Below, piece by piece: positions 27,778 through 36,198 of a stretch of DNA of 64,000 nucleotides (within the stretch, counting starts at the first letter, position 1; each line of letters starts with the position of its first letter). A model generated the notes under the pieces. The model did not search any database. It was not told the DNA's origin and was given only the letters and a program-made list of their open reading frames with translations. This stretch comes from an uncultured Lachnospiraceae bacterium (GTDB taxonomy: Bacteria; Bacillota; Clostridia; Lachnospirales; Lachnospiraceae): positions 133,421 to 197,420 of the forward strand of contig CAJTQI010000007.1 in assembly GCA_910578645.1 (NCBI GenBank), read 5' to 3'. Position numbers and translations under genes: made by a program.

Positions 27778-29568
27778 TTATTGTTCTGTTGGTATATCGG
27801 GTTTTATCAAAATTGTACTAACCGTATGTTCTTTGTCATTTACAGATATAAACAATCCACAATCCGTTCCGTAAATCATCTTGAGTCTTTGGTCAACATT
27901 GCGGATTCCCAGGCTTACTCTCTTTTCCCTGGAAACGTCCGTATCCGGCGACAGGAGCCTTTCGATTTTCTTCCTATCTTCCATCGTCAAACGGCCATTG
28001 TCTTCCACCTCTATGCTCAGATATCCGTCGTCCCTCTTATATAGTCTAATTTCCAGCCTGCCCTGCCTGGCGATGTCCATGCCATGCTCCACCGCATTCT
28101 CAACGATAGGCTGGATAATCAGGCGGGGAACCTGTACATTGAACAATGTCTCGTCCATCTGTTTGACACACTGGAACTTGGAGCCGAAACGCTGCGAGAT
28201 AATATAAAGGTATGCATCCGCATAGGCCATTTCTTCTGCGATGGAATGAAATTGCTGCTCCTTCCTGTTCATGGTCTCTCCAAGCATCGTGGAAAGCGCC
28301 TCAATCATACCGCTAACCTTATAGTTGCCGTTCAAACGTGCCTCCCAGTTGATAATCTCTAACGTATTATTCAGAAAATGAGGGTTAATCTGGGACTGAA
28401 GCGCCATAATCCTGGCATCACGAAGCGCTACTTCCTCCAGATAAATCTTATCGAACTGACTCTTAAGCTGCTTAGACATATGGTTAAAAGAAGACTTCAC
28501 CTGATAAAGTTCCTCATTGTCTTCTTCATTCTCCACCTGTATTCCCAGTTTCCCCTCTCTGACCCCATTGGCAGCGACAATCACTTCCCCAAGCGGTACA
28601 GTCACTTTATTATGGAAGAAACGCATCATCTGTACCACGAGAGGTATCATAAAAACAATCAGTATGATAAAAAGATATTTTAACGTATTCAGTTCCGCAT
28701 GCGTGACCCGCTTGTCAATGTCAACCACCGCCACAAGCGTCCCGCCATACAGATTTATCCTGCGGTACGCGCGGGCAACGCCCCATCTGTCACCCCTCTC
28801 ATATACCTCGTACTGTTTCTCAAGCCTCTCTGTGACGTATCCCGGAAGCTCCTCTTCATCCGCCTTCTCCCCTGACATCAGCAGTTTTCCGTTCCAATAT
28901 ACGGCGGCATTCGTATACCCCCAGATTCCCTTATAACTCTCCATCAGAGAATCCTGATTCAATTCCAACACCAACACGGCATAAGGTTTGAATTTAGAGT
29001 TCATCAGATTCCGAACCATGTAGAGCCGCCCTTCCATACCCACCAAAGTGATGCCTGTGTCCAAATCCCCAGCCACCTCAAGGAGCCTTTCTTTGGCCGT
29101 TTCATAGAAGAACTCAATATCCCGGTAAGAGCCTCCGCTTGTGGTGTTAATCGCATAATACCGTTCCTCAGGTTCATCCAGCATAACAAGTTCTGCCGTC
29201 CTGCAATTATCATTATATTTATACTGTTGTTTCAGAAAATTCCCCACACTTACCCGGAAAATATTATGTTTCCTGTCTGCGGTATACTTTGCATAACTCT
29301 CGGCAATCACCGGCATATAAGAAGCATTCTTGGAGGCCGTCTCACAGTCCTTAAGCTGTATACGCATAATCTGGGCGGTCTCTTCAAGAGAAGTCATAAT
29401 AGTATGTTCCACCTGACTGTAAATATTGACCCTCACGAAGAAAACAAAAATAAAAATAAGCATGAAAAGCGGAAAAAACCACCCAAATAGGAGCCTTCTC
29501 ACCATGCTCCACCGGAGTGATTTTCTTTTGCCAAATCCCTTCTTTAACCGTTGCACTAATGTTCCCAT
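27778..29568 (-). CDS. Sensor histidine kinase, YesM type
   Basis: The 596-residue protein starts with a basic stretch and a membrane segment (LFGWFFPLFMLIFIFVFFV) and has an extracytoplasmic sensor of about 250 residues. A second membrane segment (FIILIVFMIPLVVQMM) and a HAMP domain follow. The His-kinase domain has the phospho-His in QINPHFLNNTLEIINW, and the ATPase domain ends with LGIRNVDQRLKMIYG. I chose the ATG at 29568 (AGGG upstream) over a TTG at 29622. It is the likely partner of the AraC-type regulator at 23555-24325. Confidence 0.92.
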   Translation of the reverse strand: MGTLVQRLKKGFGKRKSLRWSMVRRLLFGWFFPLFMLIFIFVFFVRVNIYSQVEHTIMTSLEETAQIMRIQLKDCETASKNASYMPVIAESYAKYTADRKHNIFRVSVGNFLKQQYKYNDNCRTAELVMLDEPEERYYAINTTSGGSYRDIEFFYETAKERLLEVAGDLDTGITLVGMEGRLYMVRNLMNSKFKPYAVLVLELNQDSLMESYKGIWGYTNAAVYWNGKLLMSGEKADEEELPGYVTERLEKQYEVYERGDRWGVARAYRRINLYGGTLVAVVDIDKRVTHAELNTLKYLFIILIVFMIPLVVQMMRFFHNKVTVPLGEVIVAANGVREGKLGIQVENEEDNEELYQVKSSFNHMSKQLKSQFDKIYLEEVALRDARIMALQSQINPHFLNNTLEIINWEARLNGNYKVSGMIEALSTMLGETMNRKEQQFHSIAEEMAYADAYLYIISQRFGSKFQCVKQMDETLFNVQVPRLIIQPIVENAVEHGMDIARQGRLEIRLYKRDDGYLSIEVEDNGRLTMEDRKKIERLLSPDTDVSREKRVSLGIRNVDQRLKMIYGTDCGLFISVNDKEHTVSTILIKPDIPTEQ

Positions 29569-29640
29569 ATTTTTCCCTAATCTGTCACTCTTTTTTCTTG
29601 TCAGACTGCCCTCAGTGAACAAAGAGACACACGGTCGGTA

Positions 29641-29682
29641 AAGAATCCATTTCAGCGCTTTGCAGGAACTGAAATGGATTTC
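29641..29682 (-). terminator. Terminator after phosphohexomutase gene
   Basis: A perfect 12-bp stem (AATCCATTTCAG) with a 14-nt loop lies between the phosphohexomutase gene and the histidine kinase gene. It is followed on the minus strand by TTCTTT, so part of transcription probably stops here. Confidence 0.65.
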
Positions 29683-29720
29683 TTTCCGACGCTTCGACCC
29701 TGACCATAAACAAGACAGCC

Positions 29721-31133
29721 TTACAGCTCCAAAAACGTCTCGAACAGCTTGCAGAACGCTGCCGCCTCCTGCTTCTCTTTCATCTCACAGAAAAACCTAA
29801 GGAGCGGTTCCGTGCCGGAGAACCGCACAGAAATCCATCCGCCGTCTTTTAGATAAACCTTTAAACCGTCCAGATAAGAAATTTTCTCAACTTCATAGGG
29901 AATCCGGGGAAGCTCTTTATCCTCCAGAAGCTTTTTCTTAATCTCTTCTTTCTTCTTGGAACTGAAACGGTAATCCCTCTCTTCTAACGCCATACCGCCG
30001 TACTCTTTACGGATGGTCTTCATAATCTCAGACAGCTTCATGCCCGTCACGGCAATCATTTCCACGAGAAGCGCCGAGGCGTAAATACCGTCCTTGCCTT
30101 TGATATGCCCCCGCACTGCCATGCCGCCGGAGGATTCCCCACCGATAATGGCATCGGTGGCAAACATTTTCGCCGATATATGCTTAAATCCCACAGGGAC
30201 TTCATAACATTCCTCACCAAAGCTCTCCGCCACCCTGTCAAGCAGATGGGTGGTGCATATATTTCTGACTGCCGGCCCGTGCCAACCTTTATATTTCACA
30301 AGATAATAGTATAAAAGTACAAGAATATCATTGGGATGCAGAAAACTTCCTTTATCATCGATAACGCCGATGCGGTCCGCATCCCCGTCCGTGGCAATAC
30401 CAAGGTCACATCTTCTGTCAATCACGTAATTTTGCAGCGTGCGTAAAGTTTCCGCCGTGGGTGCAGGCAGTTTCCCGCCAAAAAGCGTGTCATGCCTCTC
30501 ATGGATAGTCTCCACCTCACACCTTGCCGTCATAAGAATGGTCTTAAGGGATGTCTCGCTGACGCCGTACATGGGGTCAAGCGCAACCCGCAGCCCCCGT
30601 TTTTTCACTTTTCCCATATCCACCGTGTCGATGATACTGTCCAGATACTCATTCAGGGGATAAATTTCTTCGATTAACCCTTTCTCAATGCCCTCGGCAT
30701 AACTCATCTCGTCCACAGGGATGTCCGTCACTTCATTAATATAATGCTCAATGTCGGCCGTCTGCTCTTCATCCGCATCTCTGCCCCCATATGTAAATAC
30801 TTTAATACCATTGTAGATTGCAGGATTATGGCTTGCCGTAACCATCATGCCATAATGGAACTCATGTTTCATCACGTAGAACATGACAAGAGGCGTGGGC
30901 GCCGACTTATTAATCAGATATGCCCTAATCCCCTCTGCCGCGAAGACCCGCGCCGCCCACTGCATTGCCTCTTTGGAAAGGAAACGTCTGTCATATCCTA
31001 ACACGATTCCCTCCTCTTCCACTTTCTCCTCTTTCATCTTATCACAGATTGCCCTGGATAAAATCTGGATATTCTCCTTCGTAAATCCGTCACCAATGAC
31101 CGCGCGCCATCCGCCTGTCCCAAATTGAATCAT
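29721..31133 (-). CDS. Phosphohexomutase (phosphoglucomutase/phosphomannomutase family)
   Basis: The 470-residue protein carries the alpha-D-phosphohexomutase landmarks: phosphoserine loop VTASHNPAIYNG, metal loop ATDGDADRIGV, sugar loop GGESSGGM and phosphate loop RFSGTEPLLRF. It lies 101 bp after a chitobiose-phosphorylase-like gene. A reasonable inference is that it converts GlcNAc-1-phosphate to GlcNAc-6-phosphate for NagA, as in the Vibrio chitin pathway. A general phosphoglucomutase role is the alternative. Confidence 0.88.
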   Translation of the reverse strand: MIQFGTGGWRAVIGDGFTKENIQILSRAICDKMKEEKVEEEGIVLGYDRRFLSKEAMQWAARVFAAEGIRAYLINKSAPTPLVMFYVMKHEFHYGMMVTASHNPAIYNGIKVFTYGGRDADEEQTADIEHYINEVTDIPVDEMSYAEGIEKGLIEEIYPLNEYLDSIIDTVDMGKVKKRGLRVALDPMYGVSETSLKTILMTARCEVETIHERHDTLFGGKLPAPTAETLRTLQNYVIDRRCDLGIATDGDADRIGVIDDKGSFLHPNDILVLLYYYLVKYKGWHGPAVRNICTTHLLDRVAESFGEECYEVPVGFKHISAKMFATDAIIGGESSGGMAVRGHIKGKDGIYASALLVEMIAVTGMKLSEIMKTIRKEYGGMALEERDYRFSSKKKEEIKKKLLEDKELPRIPYEVEKISYLDGLKVYLKDGGWISVRFSGTEPLLRFFCEMKEKQEAAAFCKLFETFLEL

Positions 31134-31234
31134 CCTGTCTCCTCCTTATCCTGCCTTTACCTATCCCTGTAAAATCTTTCTGTCTGCTATCTATATACTG
31201 TCTGTTCGTCTTCTATGGATTGTCTTAACCATTT

Positions 31235-33652
31235 TTAAACGCATCCCATGATAACTTCTACCGTGTGCCTGCTGCCTGCTTCCATCGGTACAATCTTGTC
31301 TGCACACACGCCGTCCACCCGAATTTCCCGAATGCCTTTCATGACGCCGTCCGGATTGCTGACATGAATGTCATATATGGCGCCCCGCCACACACGGCTT
31401 ACACGAAACTCCTTCCAATCCGCAGGAATACAAGGCTCAACCACAAGGCAATCGTAGTCCGGCCTGACGCCAAGCATATACCTGGTGGCCGAGAAGTAAG
31501 ACCATCCGCCGGAGCCCGTCATAAAAGGGTGTCTTGCCCTGCCAAACGCACTGTGGTCTTTTCCCATAATAAACTGGCAATAAGAGTAGGGCTCTGATTC
31601 CCTGACTTCAATCTTATCATTCTGCCAGTAGGGACAAAGCGCATCATAAAACTTCATCGCCAGGTCGCCCCTGCCTCTCATACACGCTGCCGCCCATGCC
31701 CAAGGGTTCGGATGAGAGAACACAGCCCCGTTTTCCTTGATGCCCGGATAAACTCTCGTTACGAACCCGATATCGTCGTCGGGTACAGTATAGGAGGGCG
31801 TATTCAAAAGAAGACCATACTGTGTGTATAAATATTTGTCGATAGCCTCCAACGCCAAATCCGCTTTCACATCGTCGGCAGCTCCCGACAGAACCGCCCA
31901 GGCATTGGATTCCAAGTGAACTCTGCCCTCCGCATCCGTCTGACAGCCGATTTTCCTGCCTTTCGCCGTAATGCCCCTGATAAACCACTTGCCGTCCCAC
32001 AACTGGCTGTTGCACACTTCTTTGACTTTCTCCGCCATCTTACTGTACTTCCCGACGTCCTCTGTGTTGCCCAAATATTGCGCCAGTCCCACAAAATGTT
32101 CCAACGCCCAGTAATGAAGGAAACTGACCATGGCGCTCTCGCCGCCGCCCAGATTCAGACAGTCGTTCCAGTCTGCCCGCAGTCCTTTACAAACGCCCGT
32201 CTGTCCTACTTGCTCCGCGGAAAAATTCAAAATCCTTTTCAGATGTTCATACACCGTCTCTGTCTCGCCATGCCCCGCCAGATAGGTATCCGCATAAGGA
32301 AGCTGCAGCGAAACAAAATCCACATCCCCTGTCTCTTTCACATACTCCGTCACCGAAGCCACCAGCCAGAGCGCATCGTCGGAACAGGCGTCTTTCAGAC
32401 CGTGAATAATATTGTCCTTATCCGGTTCCGGGATGACCGTGGGCGATTTAAACGGTTTCACCTCCGTATCTTCCATAAACCACTCCGGTTGGAAAAGATG
32501 CAGCCCATAGCCCACGCTGGTCAGCCCTCTCAAAAGCTGTTCCATACGCTCCCTGCATTTGTCCGGGTTAGAATGCGGAACCGTCATAGCATCCTGGGCC
32601 GTATCCCTGTAACCCAGACCGACTCTGCCACCCACTTCGATAAAAGAGGCAAACCGGGAAAACATCACATTAATCTCCGACTGGTACAATGTCCATGTAT
32701 TGATTAATGTATCCATCCCCTCATTGGGCGTCCGAATCTGTAGTTTGGAGCACTTGTCCGCCCAATACTGTTTCAAATCTGCGTATGCCTCGTCCACAGC
32801 ATGTAAGTCGGAATATTTGGCACGCACACGCCTGCCCTCTTCCCTTCTCCCTTCCCCAAGCAAAAAGACAAGCCGTACCTCTTCGCCGGGCTGTATCAGC
32901 AAATCTTTCTGTAAGGCACCACAATGGTTTCCCCCTTTTTCATAGGATGAAAAACAATGTCCCGCTGTCACTGCCGCCGGATTCGTCTCCGTATTGTAAG
33001 TTCCGATAAACTTATCCCGCATGCAGTCGAAACCGTCCGGCTCGAAATTCGCCGTAAAATATTGATATCCCCGCTCCTCATAAAATAAATCTTCCTCGAT
33101 GACGCCGTCTTCATAGGATGCTCCCGCACAGTAAAGGCTCATCTGATAATTCTGGTTATCTATCATGATATGATGGAAAGAAAATTCCAAATAGGAGAAC
33201 ACACTGAGATTACGCGCCTTCTTTCCTGTATTGCGAATCTTCACATCCCATAGCTGCACCGCCTCACCTCTGGGAATTAACATCTTCTGGGACGCCTCAA
33301 TGTCCTGGTATTTACACTCATACACCGTGTAGGACAGGCCATGACGGCACCTATACTCGGCCTGTCCAAGCGGCTTCCCCACAGGCTGCCAGGATACAGA
33401 CCAATAATCCGCGCTGTCATTATCCCTCAGATACACATAGAATCCCGGCCTATCCATAGGTACCGCATTACCCCTAAAGCGACTGATTCTATGATATTCC
33501 GGCGTCTTATAAAACAGATAACCACCTGCCGTATGGTTTACCACCGCCGCCATATCCTCCACGCCGAGATAATTTGTCCATGAACAGGGCAAGTCTACTC
33601 TGTCGATGACATACTCCCTGTTTTCATTATCAAAATGTCCATATTGCCTAAT
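31235..33652 (-). CDS. GH94 phosphorylase, N,N'-diacetylchitobiose phosphorylase-like
   Basis: The N-terminal part (QYGHFDNENREYVI, then SWTNYLG and NHTAGGYLFYKTPEYHRI) closely follows the Vibrio chitobiose phosphorylase pattern. GLRADWNDCLNLGG contains the catalytic Asp (residue 494 here). Such enzymes use phosphate to cleave chitobiose into GlcNAc-1-phosphate and GlcNAc. Homologous sequence begins upstream of the first standard start codon (TTG at 33592). The frame reaches ATT at 33650-33652 directly after GGAGGGGT, and a stop lies 30 nt further up, so an AUU start is proposed. Cellobiose or another beta-glycoside as substrate cannot be excluded. Confidence 0.85.
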   Translation of the reverse strand: MRQYGHFDNENREYVIDRVDLPCSWTNYLGVEDMAAVVNHTAGGYLFYKTPEYHRISRFRGNAVPMDRPGFYVYLRDNDSADYWSVSWQPVGKPLGQAEYRCRHGLSYTVYECKYQDIEASQKMLIPRGEAVQLWDVKIRNTGKKARNLSVFSYLEFSFHHIMIDNQNYQMSLYCAGASYEDGVIEEDLFYEERGYQYFTANFEPDGFDCMRDKFIGTYNTETNPAAVTAGHCFSSYEKGGNHCGALQKDLLIQPGEEVRLVFLLGEGRREEGRRVRAKYSDLHAVDEAYADLKQYWADKCSKLQIRTPNEGMDTLINTWTLYQSEINVMFSRFASFIEVGGRVGLGYRDTAQDAMTVPHSNPDKCRERMEQLLRGLTSVGYGLHLFQPEWFMEDTEVKPFKSPTVIPEPDKDNIIHGLKDACSDDALWLVASVTEYVKETGDVDFVSLQLPYADTYLAGHGETETVYEHLKRILNFSAEQVGQTGVCKGLRADWNDCLNLGGGESAMVSFLHYWALEHFVGLAQYLGNTEDVGKYSKMAEKVKEVCNSQLWDGKWFIRGITAKGRKIGCQTDAEGRVHLESNAWAVLSGAADDVKADLALEAIDKYLYTQYGLLLNTPSYTVPDDDIGFVTRVYPGIKENGAVFSHPNPWAWAAACMRGRGDLAMKFYDALCPYWQNDKIEVRESEPYSYCQFIMGKDHSAFGRARHPFMTGSGGWSYFSATRYMLGVRPDYDCLVVEPCIPADWKEFRVSRVWRGAIYDIHVSNPDGVMKGIREIRVDGVCADKIVPMEAGSRHTVEVIMGCV

Positions 33653-33703
33653 ACCCCTCCATATATTTTCTCAACGATAAATAACATTTTCCAATCTAAC
33701 TAT

Positions 33704-33732
33704 ATTATAAAGGAGCGTTTGTCTGTTGGGAA
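33704..33732 (-). promoter_or_regulatory. Promoter for the GH94-led locus
   Basis: TATAAT on the minus strand at 33704-33709 lies 17 bp from TTCCCA (four of six matches to the -35 consensus). The distance to the GH94 start is about 50 nt. Confidence 0.5.
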
Positions 33733-33753
33733 TAGTTTATGATGTGATAATTT

Positions 33754-33766
33754 GACAATTATTGTC
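33754..33766. promoter_or_regulatory. Palindrome upstream of the GH94 promoter, possible operator
   Basis: GACAATTATTGTC is a perfect 13-bp palindrome about 20 bp upstream of the -35 region. It could be a binding site for the locus regulator. Only its symmetry and place support this. Confidence 0.35.
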
Positions 33767-33873
33767 CATAGGAAACGACTATGTAAAGAAAGCGCTGTCG
33801 GTTATGCAAGATTTCAAGTATATATGGAAAAGCCTTGCCGAAAACCCGAATAAGCGAAAGATTTTCCTGCACA

Positions 33874-33909
33874 ATAAAAAAGAAGATGTACCGATTTCAG
33901 TACATCTTC
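33874..33909 (-). terminator. Terminator of tRNA-Leu(CAG)
   Basis: A 9-bp stem (GAAGATGTA) with a 10-nt loop is followed on the minus strand by TTTTTTATT, 10 nt after the tRNA 3' end. Confidence 0.85.
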
Positions 33910-33918
33910 CAACCAAGA

Positions 33919-34002
33919 TGCAGGAAAAGAGACTTGAACTCTCATGGTATTGCTACCACACGGACCTGAACCGTGCGCGTCTGCCAATTCCGCCATTCCT
34001 GC
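33919..34002 (-). tRNA. tRNA-Leu (anticodon CAG)
   Basis: The 84-nt class II tRNA has acceptor arms GCAGGAA/TTCCTGC, a D-arm with TGGCAGAC, an anticodon loop TTCAGGT giving CAG (reads CUG), a long variable arm and T-arm GAGTTCAAGTCTC. CCA is not encoded. Confidence 0.97.
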
Positions 34003-34120
34003 GAACAAACATTATTCTATCTGCTTTCAGAATAAATGTCAAGAGTATTTTTCTATTTTTATGCCGTTTTTCATAAAAAAATAAAAATGTAAAAAAAAGC
34101 AAAAAATATTTGAAAACGTA

Positions 34121-34149
34121 TTGACTTCTTAAGAATGTGATAGTAAAAT
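34121..34149 (+). promoter_or_regulatory. Promoter for tRNA-Leu(TAA)
   Basis: TTGACT at 34121-34126 and TAAAAT at 34144-34149 are separated by 17 bp and lie 22 bp upstream of the tRNA. Confidence 0.75.
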
Positions 34150-34171
34150 ATTACTTGCGTCGTGAGGACGA

Positions 34172-34255
34172 GCGGAAGTGTCGGAACTGGCAGACGAGCA
34201 AGACTAAGGATCTTGTGATGGTTACATCGTGTGGGTTCAAGTCCCATCTTCCGCA
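34172..34255 (+). tRNA. tRNA-Leu (anticodon TAA), integration target
   Basis: The 84-nt class II tRNA has acceptor arms GCGGAAG/CTTCCGC, an anticodon loop CTAAGGA giving TAA (reads UUA/UUG), a long variable arm and T-arm GGGTTCAAGTCCC. CCA is not encoded. The integrase gene of the element ends 7 bp beyond it, so its 3' part is the likely attachment site and was restored on integration. Confidence 0.97.
34231..34255 (+). other. Predicted attachment site (3' end of tRNA-Leu)
   Basis: The T-arm and acceptor of the tRNA mark the left border of the AT-rich element, next to its integrase. A matching direct repeat is expected at the other border. I did not find a second copy inside the window, so that border lies beyond position 64000 or the exact core is shorter. 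Confidence 0.5.
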
Positions 34256-34261
34256 GTTTTC

Positions 34262-35614
34262 TTAGAGGGCTGAAAGCATTGATTTTTCAAGGTTTTTAGC
34301 TCTTTTTATTTTTGTAAATGGGATGACATTTTGGTCACTTTGGTCACTTTTTGCATCATTTTGTGGGTCTAAAGCGTTCAGAACTTTATTATCTGTTTCC
34401 GTGCTATCCTCAATATTATAAATATAATGCTTTAAGGTTGTGGACTCGTCAGCATGACCCAACATATCTTTTACAATGCTGAGATTAACACCGTTATGCA
34501 GTAATGTTGATGCATACGTCTTTCTAATCTTGTGCATCGTCTTCACTGGAATCCCTATATACTCACACCCTCTTTTGATTTGGGTATCCACGGCATCCGG
34601 CGTAAGACATCTTCCATCTCTCACAAATAGAAAATCTTGATACTTATGACCATACTCTTCGTTGAGCATCTCAACTCTTTTAATGAATTTCTGCGCTTTT
34701 TCCGTTAAAGGAAGCCACCTGTCACCATCTTCTGACTTGGTATAGTCCACAACTCGAAAACCTTTGCTCTTCATATTATTAAGGTCACTTGTATCAAATT
34801 CTTCTACAAGCTGTCTATGTATATGAATCCTGTTGCCGACAATATCGGATTTACAGATTGCAAGGATTTCTCCTTTTCTCGTACCCAATTCAAAATCAAG
34901 CATGACTGCTAATGGCGCGGTATTTGACGGATTGTTTTTCAGCCGCCTCTCCATTTCATCCAGAAGCCGTTCTTGTTCGTCAGCCTGAAAGACCTCTTTT
35001 TCACTTGGCTTTTTACTGCTGTTTGCAAATTTTTTCTTATTGACTTTGACACGGTATGGATTCTTCTCAATATATTCGGCATCAACGACATATTCCAAAG
35101 TCTGTTTTAAGATACCACACATATTGTAAAAGGCTTTCTTTTTAAGATTATGTTTATCCAATACAACATTGAAAAAATCATCAACATTAATCTTTGTAAG
35201 ATTTTGTACCGATATAGCAATAAATTCTTTCTCAGGTTCATAAAATCTTTGCCAGTCTGCCATCATCCTTTTAATTGTACCACTGCCGACTTCGTTTGTC
35301 TTATGTTTCATAAACTCATAAAACATACTTTCAACAGACAAATCCTTTGATTTTACCGTATTTTCGGATTCACTCTGTACAGATAAATAATAATCGCAAA
35401 TAACTTCTTCTAAATCTCTTTTCCTTTTTCGTTTTATTTTCTTACGGTTATTCGATTTAGAATCATCTGGCAAGTAGCTATACCAAACATCTTCTTTATC
35501 ATTATGCCATATCGAGTATTGATGTCGTTTTAATATCTCCTCTCTCTTCTTCATTTCAACTTGTTCTTGCACATATGCTAAATCAATCATATCGTTTTCT
35601 GCTATATATTTCAA
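34262..35614 (-). CDS. int: Tyrosine recombinase/integrase of the mobile element
   Basis: The 450-residue protein has a basic N-terminal arm (KKIKRKRKRD), a core-binding domain (about residues 90-190) and a catalytic domain with Arg246 (LGTRKGE), Lys293, His361 and Arg364 (HKIRKTYAS), His387 (LGHAD) and Tyr397 (TLKHYIYN). It should excise and integrate the element at tRNA-Leu. The frame begins with TTG at 35614 (AGGA upstream); ATG at 35590 is an alternative. The stop lies 7 bp from the tRNA. Confidence 0.92.
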   Translation of the reverse strand: MKYIAENDMIDLAYVQEQVEMKKREEILKRHQYSIWHNDKEDVWYSYLPDDSKSNNRKKIKRKRKRDLEEVICDYYLSVQSESENTVKSKDLSVESMFYEFMKHKTNEVGSGTIKRMMADWQRFYEPEKEFIAISVQNLTKINVDDFFNVVLDKHNLKKKAFYNMCGILKQTLEYVVDAEYIEKNPYRVKVNKKKFANSSKKPSEKEVFQADEQERLLDEMERRLKNNPSNTAPLAVMLDFELGTRKGEILAICKSDIVGNRIHIHRQLVEEFDTSDLNNMKSKGFRVVDYTKSEDGDRWLPLTEKAQKFIKRVEMLNEEYGHKYQDFLFVRDGRCLTPDAVDTQIKRGCEYIGIPVKTMHKIRKTYASTLLHNGVNLSIVKDMLGHADESTTLKHYIYNIEDSTETDNKVLNALDPQNDAKSDQSDQNVIPFTKIKRAKNLEKSMLSAL

Positions 35615-35675
35615 TAAATCCTGTAAATCATTTTCTTTTATAAAAAATCACGCTCCAAATCATATAAATTTATAT

Positions 35676-35712
35676 AAAAAGAGTACTGTTATGAACAAAA
35701 TCACAACAGTAC
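35676..35712 (-). terminator. Terminator between phage-type genes and integrase
   Basis: An 8-bp stem (GTACTGTT/AACAGTAC) with a 14-nt loop is followed on the minus strand by TCTTTTTATA. It would end transcripts from the tape-measure operon before the integrase gene. A second inverted repeat (GAACCTAA/TTAGGTTC) lies at about 35766-35797. Confidence 0.7.
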
Positions 35713-35839
35713 CCTAAAATCATATTAGTATTCAGTTTTTTCATTATTCATCCAATCAATATATGGAACCTAACCGAACAATTATTCCCTTAGGTTCACA
35801 TCAACTTTATTTATAGTTACATTTGCATTGAAATTGAGA

Positions 35840-36136
35840 TTATCTGCTTCTATTTCTTCTGGTCGAATTATTTGTGTTTTCTATTACACCACAAATATGT
35901 AGCTTCTTCAAATCTCCCATAGGTTCACGCACCCATACTCTTTGCATTTTTCTTAGATTTAAGTTCGGTATGCAACATTGCACTGTCCTTTCGCTCCCTG
36001 TATTATCCAAAACAACATATCCTTTGGGTGTAATTTCCTTCACAATAGATTCATAGGTGCGGTCAACTTTGCAGTTATCAATGGCTCTGTCAACCATGCC
36101 TTGTATTGACTTGAATATTTCTTCTTTGAAATTCAT
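35840..36136 (-). CDS. Small protein downstream of the tape measure, possible phage tail component
   Basis: The protein is 98 residues from the ATG at 36136. A longer start at 36157 falls inside a hairpin and is unlikely. The middle (KEITPKGYVVLDNTGSERTV) and QRVWVREPMGDLKKLHICGV look like a small beta-barrel (OB-like) domain, as in some tail or baseplate accessory proteins. I do not recognise the family. It directly follows the tape-measure gene. Confidence 0.55.
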   Translation of the reverse strand: MNFKEEIFKSIQGMVDRAIDNCKVDRTYESIVKEITPKGYVVLDNTGSERTVQCCIPNLNLRKMQRVWVREPMGDLKKLHICGVIENTNNSTRRNRSR

Positions 36137-36140
36137 TACA

Positions 36141-36173
36141 AATAATACCGCACCCATATCATAGAGTGCGGTT
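36141..36173 (-). terminator. Hairpin after the tape-measure gene
   Basis: A 7-bp stem (ACCGCAC/GTGCGGT) with a 12-nt loop is followed on the minus strand by ATTATTTGT. It is probably a weak terminator or a processing site. Confidence 0.55.
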
Positions 36174-36198
36174 ATCCTTTCTCAAAATTTAATCATAA

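Noticed and set aside
33762..34076. Plus-strand frame over tRNA-Leu(CAG)
   Set aside because: Most of it is antisense to a tRNA and its terminator; no ribosome-binding site.
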